Assembly: GCF_036924515.1 (NCBI RefSeq)
Contig: NZ_JAZHRR010000001.1
Span: forward strand, 2,327,001 to 2,391,000
Origin: Bradyrhizobium sp. AZCC 1610
Lineage (GTDB): Bacteria > Pseudomonadota > Alphaproteobacteria > Rhizobiales > Xanthobacteraceae
Reading direction: 5' to 3'
Length of the DNA stretch: 64,000 nucleotides
Part shown: positions 36,390 through 45,896 of the stretch, piece by piece
Numbering within the stretch: position 1 is the first letter of the stretch
Layout: each line of letters starts with the position of its first letter
The notes under the pieces: generated by a model
Database searches by the model: none
What the model saw: the letters and a program-made list of their open reading frames with translations, nothing else
What the model was told of the DNA's origin: nothing
Program-made: the position numbers and the translations under genes

Positions 36390-37984
36390 GCCGCGAACGC
36401 CTTTATCTCTTCGACACCACGCTGCGCGACGGCGCGCAGACCAACGGCGTCGATTTCACGCTGGATGACAAGCAGATCATCGCGCACATGCTGGACGATC
36501 TCGGCATCGACTATGTCGAGGGCGGCTATCCCGGCGCCAACCCGACCGACACCGAATTCTTTTCGGACAAGCCAAAGTTCGAGAGCGCCAAGTTCACCGC
36601 GTTCGGCATGACACGCCGTCCGGGCCGTTCGGCCTCGAACGATCCGGGGCTCGCGGCACTCATCGAGGCCAGGGCCGATGCAATCTGCTTCGTCGCGAAA
36701 GCAAGCGCTTATCAGGTCCGGGTCGCGCTCGAAACCACCAACGAGGAAAACCTCGCCTCGATCCGCGACAGCGTCGCTGCTGCGAAGGCCGCTGGCCGCG
36801 AGGTGATGGTCGATTGCGAGCACTTCTTCGACGGCTACAAGGAAAATGCCGATTTTGCGCTCGCCTGCGCCAACGCGGCCTATGAGTCCGGCGCGCGCTG
36901 GGTGGTGCTGTGCGACACCAATGGCGGCACCATGCCGCACGAGATCGAGATCATCGTAGGCTCCGTCATCCAGCATATCCCGGGCAGCCATGTCGGCATC
37001 CACGCCCATAACGACACCGAGCAGGCGGTGGCCAATTCACTGGCCGCGGTGCGCGCCGGCGCGCGGCAGATCCAGGGCACGCTGAACGGGCTTGGCGAGC
37101 GCTGCGGCAATGCCAATCTCTGTTCGCTGATCCCGACGCTGCGCCTGAAGAACGAGTTTTCCGATGCCTTCGAGATCGGCGTCACCGCGGAGAAGCTGAC
37201 GACGCTGATGAAGGTGTCGCGCACGCTCGACGACATGCTCAACCGCGCGCCGAACCGCCATGCGCCTTACGTCGGCGAGAGCGCCTTCGTGACCAAGACC
37301 GGCATTCATGCTTCCGCGGTCATGAAGGACCCGCAGACCTACGAGCACGTGCTACCGGAATCCGTCGGCAACCATCGCAAGGTGCTGGTGTCCGATCAGG
37401 CCGGCCGCTCCAACGTGATGGCCGAACTCGACCGCGCCGGCATCGCTTACGAGAAGAGCGATCCAAAACTGGCGCGTCTGGTCGAGGAATTGAAGGAGCG
37501 GGAAGCGGCGGGCTATGCCTACGAATCCGCCAACGCCTCGTTCGACCTGCTGGCGCGGCGCACGCTCGGCCGGGTGCCGGAATATTTCAAGGTCGAGCAG
37601 TTCGACGTCAATGTCGAGCAGCGCTACAACGCCAACGGCCAGCGCGTCACGGTGGCGCTCGCCGTGGTCAAGGTCGACGTCGCCGGCGAGCGGCTGATCT
37701 CGGCGGCGGAAGGCAACGGCCCCGTCAACGCGCTCGATGTCGCCTTGCGCAAGGACCTCGGCAAATACCAGAAATACATCGAGGGCCTGAAGCTGATCGA
37801 TTACCGCGTGCGTATCCTCAATGGCGGCACCGAAGCCGTAACGCGGGTCTTGATCGAGAGCGAGGACGAGAACGGCGAGAGCTGGACCACGATCGGCGTG
37901 TCCCCGAATATCATCGATGCCTCGTTCCAGGCGCTGATGGATTCGGTGGTCTACAAGCTGGTGAAATCAGGCGCGCCGGCGTGA
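36386..37984 (+). CDS. cimA: Citramalate synthase
   Basis: 532 residues, DRE-TIM metallolyase. LYLFDTTLRDGAQ (catalytic Arg-Asp), DYVEGGYPGANPTD, VVLCDTNGGTMPHEI, metal ligands in GIHAHNDTEQAVANS, GTLNGLGERCGNANLCSLIP, then the flexible subdomain and a C-terminal LeuA-type regulatory domain (VKVDVAGERLISAAEGNGPVNALDVALRK). Makes citramalate from pyruvate and acetyl-CoA for a threonine-independent isoleucine route. The FDTTLRDGAQTNGVDFTLDDK wording marks the CimA type rather than 2-isopropylmalate synthase. ATGA overlap with the GNAT gene. Confidence 0.92.
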   Translation: MSRERLYLFDTTLRDGAQTNGVDFTLDDKQIIAHMLDDLGIDYVEGGYPGANPTDTEFFSDKPKFESAKFTAFGMTRRPGRSASNDPGLAALIEARADAICFVAKASAYQVRVALETTNEENLASIRDSVAAAKAAGREVMVDCEHFFDGYKENADFALACANAAYESGARWVVLCDTNGGTMPHEIEIIVGSVIQHIPGSHVGIHAHNDTEQAVANSLAAVRAGARQIQGTLNGLGERCGNANLCSLIPTLRLKNEFSDAFEIGVTAEKLTTLMKVSRTLDDMLNRAPNRHAPYVGESAFVTKTGIHASAVMKDPQTYEHVLPESVGNHRKVLVSDQAGRSNVMAELDRAGIAYEKSDPKLARLVEELKEREAAGYAYESANASFDLLARRTLGRVPEYFKVEQFDVNVEQRYNANGQRVTVALAVVKVDVAGERLISAAEGNGPVNALDVALRKDLGKYQKYIEGLKLIDYRVRILNGGTEAVTRVLIESEDENGESWTTIGVSPNIIDASFQALMDSVVYKLVKSGAPA

Positions 37985-37993
37985 TGTGAGATC

Positions 37994-38079
37994 GTAGCCC
38001 GGATGGAGCGCAGCGCAATCCGGGATTCTCGCACGTGGCTTGACTGCCCCCGGATTTCGCTGCGCTCCATCCGGGCTAC
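37994..38079. repeat. Long inverted repeat (REP/BIME-like)
   Basis: Arms 37994-38024 and 38049-38079 pair at 30 of 31 positions, with a 24-base spacer. Lies just after the cimA stop and can fold in the mRNA tail. The GGAGCGCAGCG core is shared with the unit near 19406. Confidence 0.85.
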
Positions 38080-38111
38080 AAGTGACTGCAGGGAGAGAGC
38101 AGGGGCATTAG

Positions 38112-38489
38112 ATGATCGACCACATCTCCGTCGGCGTCAGTGACCTCGAACGCGCCGCGCGTTTCTATGAAGCGACACTCGCCACGCTCGGCCTGTCACG
38201 CCTCGTCACCCGGCCAGTCACGGTCGGCTTCGGCAAGACATACCCCGAATTCTGGATCAACCTGCGCGCCGGCATGACGCCGGTCCCGCCCGAGAGCGGA
38301 ACGCATGTCTGCCTGCGCGCCAAAGCAACCGGCGATGTCGATGCCTTTCACGCGGCGGCGCTTAGCGCCGGTGGCGGTTCCGACGGCGCGCCGGGGCTGC
38401 GTCCGCATGATCGCGTAAAATATTACGCGGCCTTCGTCATCGATCCCGACGGCAACCGCATCGAGGCGGTGACGTTTCCAACGGCGTGA
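38112..38489 (+). CDS. VOC (glyoxalase-fold) protein
   Basis: 125 residues. MIDHISVGVSDLERAARFYEATLATLG and the closing FVIDPDGNRIEAVTF give the two VOC modules; possible metal ligands His4, His of THVCLRA and Glu of RIEAVTF. Resembles small lactoylglutathione-lyase-like proteins; substrate unknown. GGGAGAGAGC precedes the ATG. Convergent with the LOG gene. Confidence 0.87.
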   Translation: MIDHISVGVSDLERAARFYEATLATLGLSRLVTRPVTVGFGKTYPEFWINLRAGMTPVPPESGTHVCLRAKATGDVDAFHAAALSAGGGSDGAPGLRPHDRVKYYAAFVIDPDGNRIEAVTFPTA

Positions 38490-38501
38490 AGCGCCGAAGG
38501 C

Positions 38502-39122
38502 CTAAAGCTTCCGCGCCAATTCCGGCGCCATTTCCTTGGTGCCTTCGGGAGCGCGGGCGGCAGCGGCGCGCAGGCGCGGCACGATGTCCTCGACCCGTTC
38601 AGCCTTGAGAATGTCGATATCCAGTGACGGACGGATGAATTCGGTTGCGCGCATATGCGCCAGCAGCGCGATCAGCGGCTCCCAGAAGCCGTCGATATTG
38701 GCGAGCAGCACCGGCTTGGAGTGGCGGCCGAGTTGCTGCCAGGTCATCTGTTCGACCAGTTCCTCCAGCGTGCCGATGCCGCCGGGAAGCGCGACGAAGG
38801 CATCCGAGCGCTCGAACATCAGCCGCTTGCGCTCGTGCATGTCGGGCGTGACGATCATTTCTTGAACGCGTGACAGCGCGAGCTCGCGGGACTTGAGAAA
38901 ATCCGGAATGATCCCGGTGACCAAGCCGCCGTGATCCAGCGTGGATTTGGCGATCGCGCCCATCAGGCCGACCGATCCGCCGCCATAGACGAGCCGGATA
39001 CTGTTCTCGGCAAACGCCTTTCCCAATGCGAGGGCAGCTTCGACAAAGCGGGGGCTGGAGCCGGCGCCGGAGCCGCAATAGACACAAACGGTTCTGATTT
39101 GTTCGGTTTTGATTTGATCCAT
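38502..39122 (-). CDS. LOG family protein (TIGR00730)
   Basis: 206 residues. Rossmann-like lysine-decarboxylase-fold with VCVYCGSGAGSSP, LVYGGGSVGLMGAIA, MHERKRLMFERSDAFVALPGGIGTLEELVEQMTWQQLG: the PGGxGTxxE motif of LOG phosphoribohydrolases, which release cytokinin bases from nucleotides or hydrolyse other nucleoside monophosphates. ATG at 39122 is chosen; ATGs at 39131 and 39143 would add 3-7 residues. Divergent from the ABC exporter. Confidence 0.88.
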   Translation of the reverse strand: MDQIKTEQIRTVCVYCGSGAGSSPRFVEAALALGKAFAENSIRLVYGGGSVGLMGAIAKSTLDHGGLVTGIIPDFLKSRELALSRVQEMIVTPDMHERKRLMFERSDAFVALPGGIGTLEELVEQMTWQQLGRHSKPVLLANIDGFWEPLIALLAHMRATEFIRPSLDIDILKAERVEDIVPRLRAAAARAPEGTKEMAPELARKL

Positions 39123-39334
39123 GCAGACCATGTGGCACCGCACCCAGGAAAGCTCAAGTCTGGTTGACTTCGCTGATGCAGCAGAAATAGGCCCGAATTC
39201 AAACCAAACGGGGGAAAGATTTATCTTTCAAGGCTGTACGGGACAGTCAAACGCTCTATATGACCGACATATGCAGATCATCAAAAACCATCTGACGGCG
39301 GCCGGTGCGCCATCTTGCGTTGGGCGCGACAGCG

Positions 39335-41323
39335 ATGGCTGATCCTGATTCGCTTGACGGTGCCACCCGGCCTCCGGCCGACAACTCTCCCGAAAAAGCG
39401 ACCCTGACCGGGACGCTGGTGCATCTGTGGCCCTATATCTGGCCCGGCGACCGCGCGGATCTGAAGATGCGCGTGGTCTGGTCGATGGTGCTGCTGCTGG
39501 CGGCGAAGCTTGCGACGCTGATTGTGCCGTTTACCTTCAAATGGGCGATCGACGCGCTCAACGGCACGGGCTCTGCGCCGGTCGAGCCGTCGAACTGGAC
39601 GCTGTGGCTAATCGCTTCGCCCTTGCTGATGACTGCAAGCTACGGCGCGGTGCGGGTGCTGATGGCGGTATTGACGCAGTTTCGCGACGGCATCTTCGCC
39701 CGCGTCGCGATGCATGCGGTGCGCAAGCTCGCCTACATCACCTTCGTTCACATGCACGAATTGTCGCTGCGCTTTCACCTGGAGCGCAAGACCGGCGGCT
39801 TGACGCGCGTGCTGGAGCGCGGCCGCACCGGCATCGAGGTGATCGTGCGGATGGTGATCCTGCAGTTGATCCCGACCATCGTCGAGGTCTCGCTCTTGAT
39901 GGCGGTGCTGCTGTGGCAGTTCGACTGGCGCTACGTGCTGGTCACCGCGATCACCGTCGTGATCTACATGTACTACACCTATATCGCGACCGAATGGCGG
40001 ATCGAAATTCGCCGCAAGATGAACGATTCCGACACCGAGGCGAACACCAAGGCGATCGACTCGCTGCTCAATTACGAGACGGTGAAATATTTCAGCGCGG
40101 AGAGCCGCGAGGCCGAACGCTACGACCGCTCGATGGAGCGCTACGAGCACAACAGCGTGAAGACCTATACCTCGCTGGCGGTGCTCAATGCCGGGCAGGC
40201 GGTCGTCTTCACCATCGGCCTCACCGCGACCATGCTGATGTGCGCGCTCGGTGTCCGCAACGGCACCAATACGGTCGGCGATTTCGTCATGGTCAACGCC
40301 ATGATGATCCAGCTCTACCAGCCGCTGAATTTCATGGGCATGGTCTATCGCGAGATCAAGCAGGCGATCATCGACATCGAGAAGATGTTCAACGTGCTGC
40401 AGCGCAATCCCGAGATCAAGGACATCCCGGGTGCTGCGCCCTTGATCGTGAGCTCGGGCAATGTGCGCTTCGACGACGTGCGGTTTGCCTATGATCCGGA
40501 GCGGCCGATCCTCAAAGGCCTCAGTTTCGAAGTGCCCGCCGGCAAGACGGTGGCGATCGTCGGTCCCTCGGGCGCCGGCAAGTCGACGATCTCGCGGCTG
40601 CTGTTCCGCCTCTATGACGTCTCCAGCGGAAAAATCCTGATCGACGGCCAGGACATCAGGAACGTGACGCAGGCGAGCCTGCGCGCCTCGATCGGCATGG
40701 TGCCGCAGGATACCGTGCTGTTCAACGACACCATCCGCTACAACATCCGCTACGGCCGCTGGGACGCCAACGATGCCGAGGTGGAGCAGGCGGCGCAACT
40801 GGCGCAGATCGACAGCTTCATCCGGATGTCGCCGAAGGGATACGAAACCCAGGTCGGCGAACGCGGCCTGAAATTGTCCGGCGGCGAGAAGCAGCGCGTG
40901 GCGATTGCGCGCACCGTGCTGAAGGCGCCGCCGATCCTGGTGCTGGATGAGGCGACGTCCGCGCTCGACAGCCACACCGAGCATGAAATCCAGGAAGCGC
41001 TGGAGCGCGTCTCGCGTGGCCGCACGTCGCTGGTGATCGCACACCGGCTGTCGACCATCGTTGGCGCCGACGAAATTATCGTGCTGGATCAAGGGCGCAT
41101 CGCCGAGCGCGGCACCCATATCATGCTTTTGGCGTCCGGCGGGCTCTATGCCAGTATGTGGAACAGGCAGCGCGAAGCCGAGGAGGCGCGGGAGAAGCTC
41201 GCCCAGATCGGCGACGGCAACGAGGCGCCGAACCGTGCCCCGCCGCCGGTCGATGATCCGCTCAATGAGCCGTCCAGAGACCCGCCCAAACCCAAAGATC
41301 CCTTGGCAACCGCCGCGGAATAA
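39335..41323 (+). CDS. Atm1/HMT-type ABC exporter, fused permease-ATPase
   Basis: 662 residues. Six-helix ABC membrane domain (about 50-340; YFSAESREAERYDRSMERYEHNSVKTYTSLAVLN is the Atm1-type substrate-side segment), then the ATPase: Walker A GPSGAGKST, Q-loop MVPQDTVLFNDTI, signature LSGGEKQR, Walker B ILVLDEATSALD and H-loop IAHRLST. The family exports glutathione-linked sulfur or metal species. Half-transporter, acts as a homodimer. Pro/Asp-rich C-terminal tail. ATG at 39335; a GTG at 39305 is less likely. Confidence 0.92.
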   Translation: MADPDSLDGATRPPADNSPEKATLTGTLVHLWPYIWPGDRADLKMRVVWSMVLLLAAKLATLIVPFTFKWAIDALNGTGSAPVEPSNWTLWLIASPLLMTASYGAVRVLMAVLTQFRDGIFARVAMHAVRKLAYITFVHMHELSLRFHLERKTGGLTRVLERGRTGIEVIVRMVILQLIPTIVEVSLLMAVLLWQFDWRYVLVTAITVVIYMYYTYIATEWRIEIRRKMNDSDTEANTKAIDSLLNYETVKYFSAESREAERYDRSMERYEHNSVKTYTSLAVLNAGQAVVFTIGLTATMLMCALGVRNGTNTVGDFVMVNAMMIQLYQPLNFMGMVYREIKQAIIDIEKMFNVLQRNPEIKDIPGAAPLIVSSGNVRFDDVRFAYDPERPILKGLSFEVPAGKTVAIVGPSGAGKSTISRLLFRLYDVSSGKILIDGQDIRNVTQASLRASIGMVPQDTVLFNDTIRYNIRYGRWDANDAEVEQAAQLAQIDSFIRMSPKGYETQVGERGLKLSGGEKQRVAIARTVLKAPPILVLDEATSALDSHTEHEIQEALERVSRGRTSLVIAHRLSTIVGADEIIVLDQGRIAERGTHIMLLASGGLYASMWNRQREAEEAREKLAQIGDGNEAPNRAPPPVDDPLNEPSRDPPKPKDPLATAAE

Positions 41324-41381
41324 TCCAAATACCCCGCTACTTCCAAAGCCAGGGAAGTCGGCCAGACAACAGTGAGCCTCG

Positions 41382-42080
41382 ATGTCGATTGCGAATTCCA
41401 TCCGTGCGCAGATTCCGCCGATCCATCCCGAGGGCTATCCTTTCATCGGCGGCTTTGCGCTGGTCAGCCTGATCCTGTTCTGGATCTGGACGCCGCTCGG
41501 CTGGATCGGCACGCTTTTGACGGTCTGGTGCGCGCTGTTCTTCCGCGATCCCGTTCGCGTCACGCCGGTGCGCGATGGCATCTTGGTGTCGCCGGCCGAT
41601 GGCCGTGTCTCGATGATCGCGCAAGTTTTGCCGCCGGCCGAACTCGGTCTCGGCGACCGGCCGCTGCTGCGCATTTCGGTCTTCATGAGCGTGTTCAACT
41701 GCCACGTGAACCGCAGCCCGGTGTCGGGCCGCATCGACCGTATCGTCTACCGGCCCGGCACCTTCGTCAACGCCGAGCTCGACAAGGCCAGCGAAGACAA
41801 TGAGCGCAATTCGCTTGTCATCTCGACCACGAACGGGCGGATCGGCGTGGTCCAGATCGCCGGCCTGGTGGCGCGGCGGATTGTCTCATTCGTGCGGGAA
41901 GGCCAGTCGATCGGCGCCGGCGAGCGGTTCGGCCTGATTCGTTTCGGCTCGCGTCTGGACGTTTATTTGCCCGAAGGTTCGAAATCGCTGGTTTCCGAGG
42001 GCCAGACCGCGGTTGCCGGCGAGACGATTTTGGCCGATTTCGGGTCGAGCGAGCAGGGCCGGACGTTTCGGGCCGATTAA
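41382..42080 (+). CDS. psd: Phosphatidylserine decarboxylase
   Basis: 232 residues, short (archaeal-type, PSD-A) form. Membrane segments near 22-52, [43 protein letters not shown], and the self-cleavage site in [14 protein letters not shown], where the Ser becomes the pyruvoyl cofactor. Converts phosphatidylserine to phosphatidylethanolamine. Followed 77 bases later by the synthase of its substrate. Confidence 0.93.
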   Translation: MSIANSIRAQIPPIHPEGYPFIGGFALVSLILFWIWTPLGWIGTLLTVWCALFFRDPVRVTPVRDGILVSPADGRVSMIAQVLPPAELGLGDRPLLRISVFMSVFNCHVNRSPVSGRIDRIVYRPGTFVNAELDKASEDNERNSLVISTTNGRIGVVQIAGLVARRIVSFVREGQSIGAGERFGLIRFGSRLDVYLPEGSKSLVSEGQTAVAGETILADFGSSEQGRTFRAD

Positions 42081-42157
42081 CCAACCCCCGGCCGCCTAAA
42101 AGGCTAAGCCGCCGCCAATGGTGAACCGGGCCGGCGCTTGCTATATAATGGCAAGCC

Positions 42158-43042
42158 ATGCTGACCCCAGATCCCAAATACCCTGAACTGCGCCGCCGCC
42201 GGTTTCGCCCGATCCCGGTGCGGATGCTGGTGCCCAACGTCATCACCTTGCTCGCGATCTGCGCCGGGCTGACGGCGATCCGCCTGTCGATCGAAGGGCG
42301 GATGGAGCTTGCGGTTGCCGCCATCGTATTCGCAGCCGTCCTCGACGGGGTCGACGGCCGTGTCGCGCGCATGATCAAGGGCCAGTCGAAATTCGGCGCC
42401 GAACTCGACAGCCTTGCGGATTTCGTCAATTTTGGCGTTGCGCCCGGCCTGATGCTGTACTTCTGGCAGCTGCAAGAGCTGAACAATGGCGGCTGGATCG
42501 CGGCGATGGTGTTTGCGATCGCGGGCGGCCTGCGGCTCGCGCGCTTCAATGCCAGTATCGACGATCCGAACAAACCCGCCTTTGCGGCGAATTATTTCAC
42601 CGGCGTACCGGCGCCGGCCGGCGCCATCCTTGCGATGCTGCCGTTCTATCTGTCGTTTCTCGGCGTCCCGAAGCCGCCGGCGATGCTGACCGCGGGCTAT
42701 ATACTTGTCATCGCGTTCCTGATGGTGTCGCGCCTGCCGGTGTTTTCCGGCAAGACTGTGCGGATGCGCGTGCCGCCCGAAATGGTGCTGCCGGTTTTCG
42801 TCTCCGTGGTGTTCTTCGTCGCACTGCTGATCGGCTATCCCTGGCACATCCTGTCGATCGGCTCGGTGCTCTACCTCGGAAGCCTGCCCTGGGGGTGGAA
42901 GTCCTATCGCGACCATGAGCGCAAGGCGGCAGCGGCGCAGCCGCCTGCCACGGCTGAAGCCGCCGCGCCGTCAACTCCGGCGGCGGCCTTTCCGCCGGCC
43001 CCAAGCGATACCGAGGACGAGCGGCCGGTTCGGCTCAACTGA
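42158..43042 (+). CDS. pssA: CDP-diacylglycerol-serine O-phosphatidyltransferase
   Basis: 294 residues, polytopic. CDP-alcohol phosphotransferase motif in LDGVDGRVARMIKGQSKFG and ELDSLADFVNFGVAP (D-G-x2-R/A-R-x8-G-x3-D-x3-D). Helices continue to about residue 240; the C-terminus is Ala/Pro-rich and hydrophilic. Makes phosphatidylserine, substrate of the upstream decarboxylase. A TATAAT hexamer lies at 42144-42149, only nine bases before the ATG and without a clear ribosome site, so a near-leaderless transcript is possible. Confidence 0.93.
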   Translation: MLTPDPKYPELRRRRFRPIPVRMLVPNVITLLAICAGLTAIRLSIEGRMELAVAAIVFAAVLDGVDGRVARMIKGQSKFGAELDSLADFVNFGVAPGLMLYFWQLQELNNGGWIAAMVFAIAGGLRLARFNASIDDPNKPAFAANYFTGVPAPAGAILAMLPFYLSFLGVPKPPAMLTAGYILVIAFLMVSRLPVFSGKTVRMRVPPEMVLPVFVSVVFFVALLIGYPWHILSIGSVLYLGSLPWGWKSYRDHERKAAAAQPPATAEAAAPSTPAAAFPPAPSDTEDERPVRLN

Positions 43043-43174
43043 ACCCTCGCGCCATTTCCGATATATCTGCCATGAGCCGCGACCGAGTTGGGTTCGCGGT
43101 CGATCTCGGCTATACGGCTTCCATGCACGGCTCTCAAGAAACAGCCGGCGCGACAATAATCAGGAGAGAACGCC

Positions 43175-43894
43175 GTGAACAAAGCCGTTACCGCCCCGCT
43201 GCCTGCTTCCGTCCTCGAAGCGCTGGCGCGCTATGACACGCCGACGATCTGCAACGCGATGGAAATCGTCGCGCCGGAGCGCCGCCTGATCGGCTACACC
43301 ACCAAGCCGCTGGTCTGCCCGTTTCCCGATTTGCCGCCCATGGTCGGCTATGCCCGCACCGTGACGATCCGCTCGGTGCTCAAATCTACCCTTCCAGCCG
43401 ACGAGCAGGCGAAGCGCCGCATCGCCTATTACGAATATGTCGGCACCGGCTTCGGTCCGCGCATCACCGTGATCCAGGATATCGATGGCGCCGATGTCGG
43501 CTACGGCGCGTTCTGGGGCGAGGTGCAGAGCAACGTGCACAAGGCGCTCGGCTGCCTCGGCGTCATCACCGACGGCTCGATCCGCGACATCCCGCAATGG
43601 GCGCCGGGTTTCCAGGCGCTGGCCGGTTCGGTCGGGCCGTCGCACGCCTGGGTTCACGCCGAAAACTGGGGCGGCGAAGTGCGCGTCGCGGGCATGACCG
43701 TGCATTCCGACGATCTGATCCACGCCGACCAGCACGGCGCCATCGTGATCCCGGTCGACATCGCGGCGAAGATTCCGGAAGCCGCCGAACTCTGCGGCCG
43801 GCGCGAAACGCCGATCCTGGAGATCGCACGCAGCCCGGACTTCACGCTCGAAAAGCTCAAAGAGGCGCTGAAGCGTTCGTCCGAGATCCACTGA
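43175..43894 (+). CDS. RraA-like family protein (aldolase/decarboxylase fold)
   Basis: 239 residues. RraA/HMG-aldolase core: ALARYDTPTICNAME, GYARTVTIRS, DVGYGAFWGEVQSNVHKALGCLGVITDGSIRDIP, WVHAENWGGEVRVAGMTVHSDDLIHADQHGAIVIP. The GEVQ-x-n-GxxGxVTDGxxRD order suggests a divalent-metal enzyme acting on hydroxy-keto acids more than the RNase E regulator. GTG start with CAGGAGAG upstream. The Bug receptor gene follows 36 bases on, implying uptake and breakdown of one compound. Confidence 0.82.
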   Translation: MNKAVTAPLPASVLEALARYDTPTICNAMEIVAPERRLIGYTTKPLVCPFPDLPPMVGYARTVTIRSVLKSTLPADEQAKRRIAYYEYVGTGFGPRITVIQDIDGADVGYGAFWGEVQSNVHKALGCLGVITDGSIRDIPQWAPGFQALAGSVGPSHAWVHAENWGGEVRVAGMTVHSDDLIHADQHGAIVIPVDIAAKIPEAAELCGRRETPILEIARSPDFTLEKLKEALKRSSEIH

Positions 43895-43930
43895 CGAAAA
43901 GTCGGGGTTCAACAAACAGGGGGAAACGTC

Positions 43931-44899
43931 ATGAAGGGGTTCTGGGCGGCGCTGTCATTCTTGATCCTCTTCGGTGCTGCGGCTGCGCAGGCGCAAACCT
44001 ATCCCTCCCGCCCGATCACGCTGGTGGTGCCGTTCCCGCCGGGAGGATCGACCGATGCCGCCGCCCGGATCATGGCCGAGCGGATGCGCGCAACGCTCGG
44101 GCAATCCGTCGTGATCGAAAATGTCGGCGGCGCCGGCGGCAGCATTGGTGTCGGGCGCGTCGCCCGCGCCGCGCCTGATGGCTACACCTTCGACATCGGC
44201 CAGTGGGACACCCACGTCGGCAGCATCATCTACAAGCTCGACTACGACCTCGAAAAAGACTTCGAGCCGATCGCGCTTGTTTCCAACAATCCCCAGCTCA
44301 TGGTCGCCAAGAAAGACCTGCCAGCGAACACGCTGGCCGAACTGGTCGCGTGGATGAAGGAAAACCCCGGCAAGATCAACTTCGTCAACCAGAACGCGGC
44401 GGCGAACGTCACCGGCGTGATGTTCGAGAACCTGACCAAGCAGAAAGTGCAGTTCATTCCCTATCGCGGCGCAGGTCCCGCGATGACCGACCTGATCTCC
44501 GGTACGGTGGATCTGCTGGTCGTGCAGGGCGCGGTGGCGCTGCCGCAAATCCGCGCCGGCAAGATCAAGGCGCTCGCCAATCTCTCGGCCACGCGCTCGG
44601 CCTCGATGCCTGACATTCCGACCGCGGACGAGACCGGCGTGCCCGGCCCCTATATGTCCGGCTGGTTCGCCTTCTGGGCGCCAAAGGGCACGCCGAAGGA
44701 TGTTATCGCCAGGCTCAACACCGCGACGGTGGAGGCGCTGGCCGACCCCGCGATCCAGAAGCGGTTTACCGAATTGGGGCTAGACATCGCGCCCCGCGCG
44801 CAGCAGACGCCGGAAGGGTTGGCCGCCTTCCAGAAGGCCGAGATCGAAAAATGGTGGCCGATCATCAAGGCCGCCGGGATCGGCGTGCAGGCGCAGTGA
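43931..44899 (+). CDS. Bug-family (TctC) solute-binding receptor
   Basis: 322 residues. Signal peptide (FWAALSFLILFGAAAAQAQ), then TYPSRPITLVVPFPPGGSTDAAARIMAERM, IENVGGAGGSIGVGRVARAAPDGYTF, FIPYRGAGPAMTDLISGTVDLLV and GWFAFWAPKGTPKDVIARLN, all Bug hallmarks. Periplasmic receptor for carboxylates in tripartite tricarboxylate transport. No TctA/TctB membrane genes are present here, as is common for Bug proteins. Likely co-transcribed with the RraA-like gene. Confidence 0.92.
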   Translation: MKGFWAALSFLILFGAAAAQAQTYPSRPITLVVPFPPGGSTDAAARIMAERMRATLGQSVVIENVGGAGGSIGVGRVARAAPDGYTFDIGQWDTHVGSIIYKLDYDLEKDFEPIALVSNNPQLMVAKKDLPANTLAELVAWMKENPGKINFVNQNAAANVTGVMFENLTKQKVQFIPYRGAGPAMTDLISGTVDLLVVQGAVALPQIRAGKIKALANLSATRSASMPDIPTADETGVPGPYMSGWFAFWAPKGTPKDVIARLNTATVEALADPAIQKRFTELGLDIAPRAQQTPEGLAAFQKAEIEKWWPIIKAAGIGVQAQ

Positions 44900-45088
44900 G
44901 CGCCAACGCTATGGTTAGCGAATCCTTGAGACCATGCGGGGCGTGGGCCCGCAATTCTACGACCGCGCTTTAGGTTTAACCTTTACGCGTCTTTAATGGC
45001 GCGGTCGTAGGGTGCCGCTTGCGCGGCTCCGAATGGGGGCGCGACCGTCCAGGACGGCCGGTAGTTCGCGTGTGCGTCGGAGTGCAGA

Positions 45089-45862
45089 ATGGATATCACC
45101 ACGCTCGTTGGCCTGGTCGTCGGCGGCATCGTCCTGTCGACGCTGATCTTGATGGGCGGTGACTTCCGGATGTTCTACGACATCCATGCCGTCATCATCA
45201 TCTTCGGCGGTTCGTTCGCGGCGACACTGATCCGCTTTCCGCTCAGCGCGATCCTCCATGGCATGCCGCTCGGTGCAAAATTCGCCTTCACCATGAGCCG
45301 GCTCTCGGCGCGCGATCTGGTCGACGAACTGGCGCGGATTGCGGAAATCGCACGCAAGCAGGGCCCGGTCGGGCTGGAAAAGGTCGAGACCGACGAGCCG
45401 TTTCTCGCCAAGGGCATCCGCTACGTCGCCGACGGCTACGATCTCGAATTCATCCGCGACAACATGGAGCGCGACCGCGACAACTTCCTGATGCACCTGA
45501 ACGAGGGCTCGAAGATCTATCGCGCCATCGGCGACTGCGCCCCGGCGTTCGGCATGATCGGCACGCTGCTCGGCATGGTGCAGATGTTCTCCAACATGTC
45601 GGACCCTTCGAAACTCGGTCCATTCATGGCTGTGGCCTTGCTGGCGACCCTTTACGGTGCGCTGGTGGCCAACCTGATCTGTCTGCCGATCGCCGACAAG
45701 CTGCACGGCAAGCTGATCGACGAGGAAACCAATCGCACGTTGATCATCGACGGCATCCTGATGATCCGCGATTCCAAGAGCCCGGCGCTGGTGCGTGAAA
45801 TGCTGCTGGCCTATCTGCCCGAGAAGCATCGCCACGAGGAAGGCGAACTGGCTCCGGCTTGA
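45089..45862 (+). CDS. motA: Flagellar motor stator protein MotA (PomA-like)
   Basis: 257 residues, four helices. ITTLVGLVVGGIVLSTLIL, FGGSFAATLIRFPL, cytoplasmic loop with charged residues for rotor contact, and the ion-channel helices GDCAPAFGMIGTLLGMVQMF and MAVALLATLYGALVANLICLPIADKL. Short form like PomA. GGAG precedes the ATG. Pairs with the MotB gene 34 bases downstream to form a stator; no other flagellar genes are in the window. Confidence 0.9.
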   Translation: MDITTLVGLVVGGIVLSTLILMGGDFRMFYDIHAVIIIFGGSFAATLIRFPLSAILHGMPLGAKFAFTMSRLSARDLVDELARIAEIARKQGPVGLEKVETDEPFLAKGIRYVADGYDLEFIRDNMERDRDNFLMHLNEGSKIYRAIGDCAPAFGMIGTLLGMVQMFSNMSDPSKLGPFMAVALLATLYGALVANLICLPIADKLHGKLIDEETNRTLIIDGILMIRDSKSPALVREMLLAYLPEKHRHEEGELAPA

Positions 45863-45896
45863 TCGGTACCGGCATCCAGTCGCGGAAATAGAGAAC

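Noticed and set aside
39608..41401. 597-codon frame opposite the ABC exporter
   Set aside because: Shadow of the exporter, His/Asp/Arg-rich, no motif.
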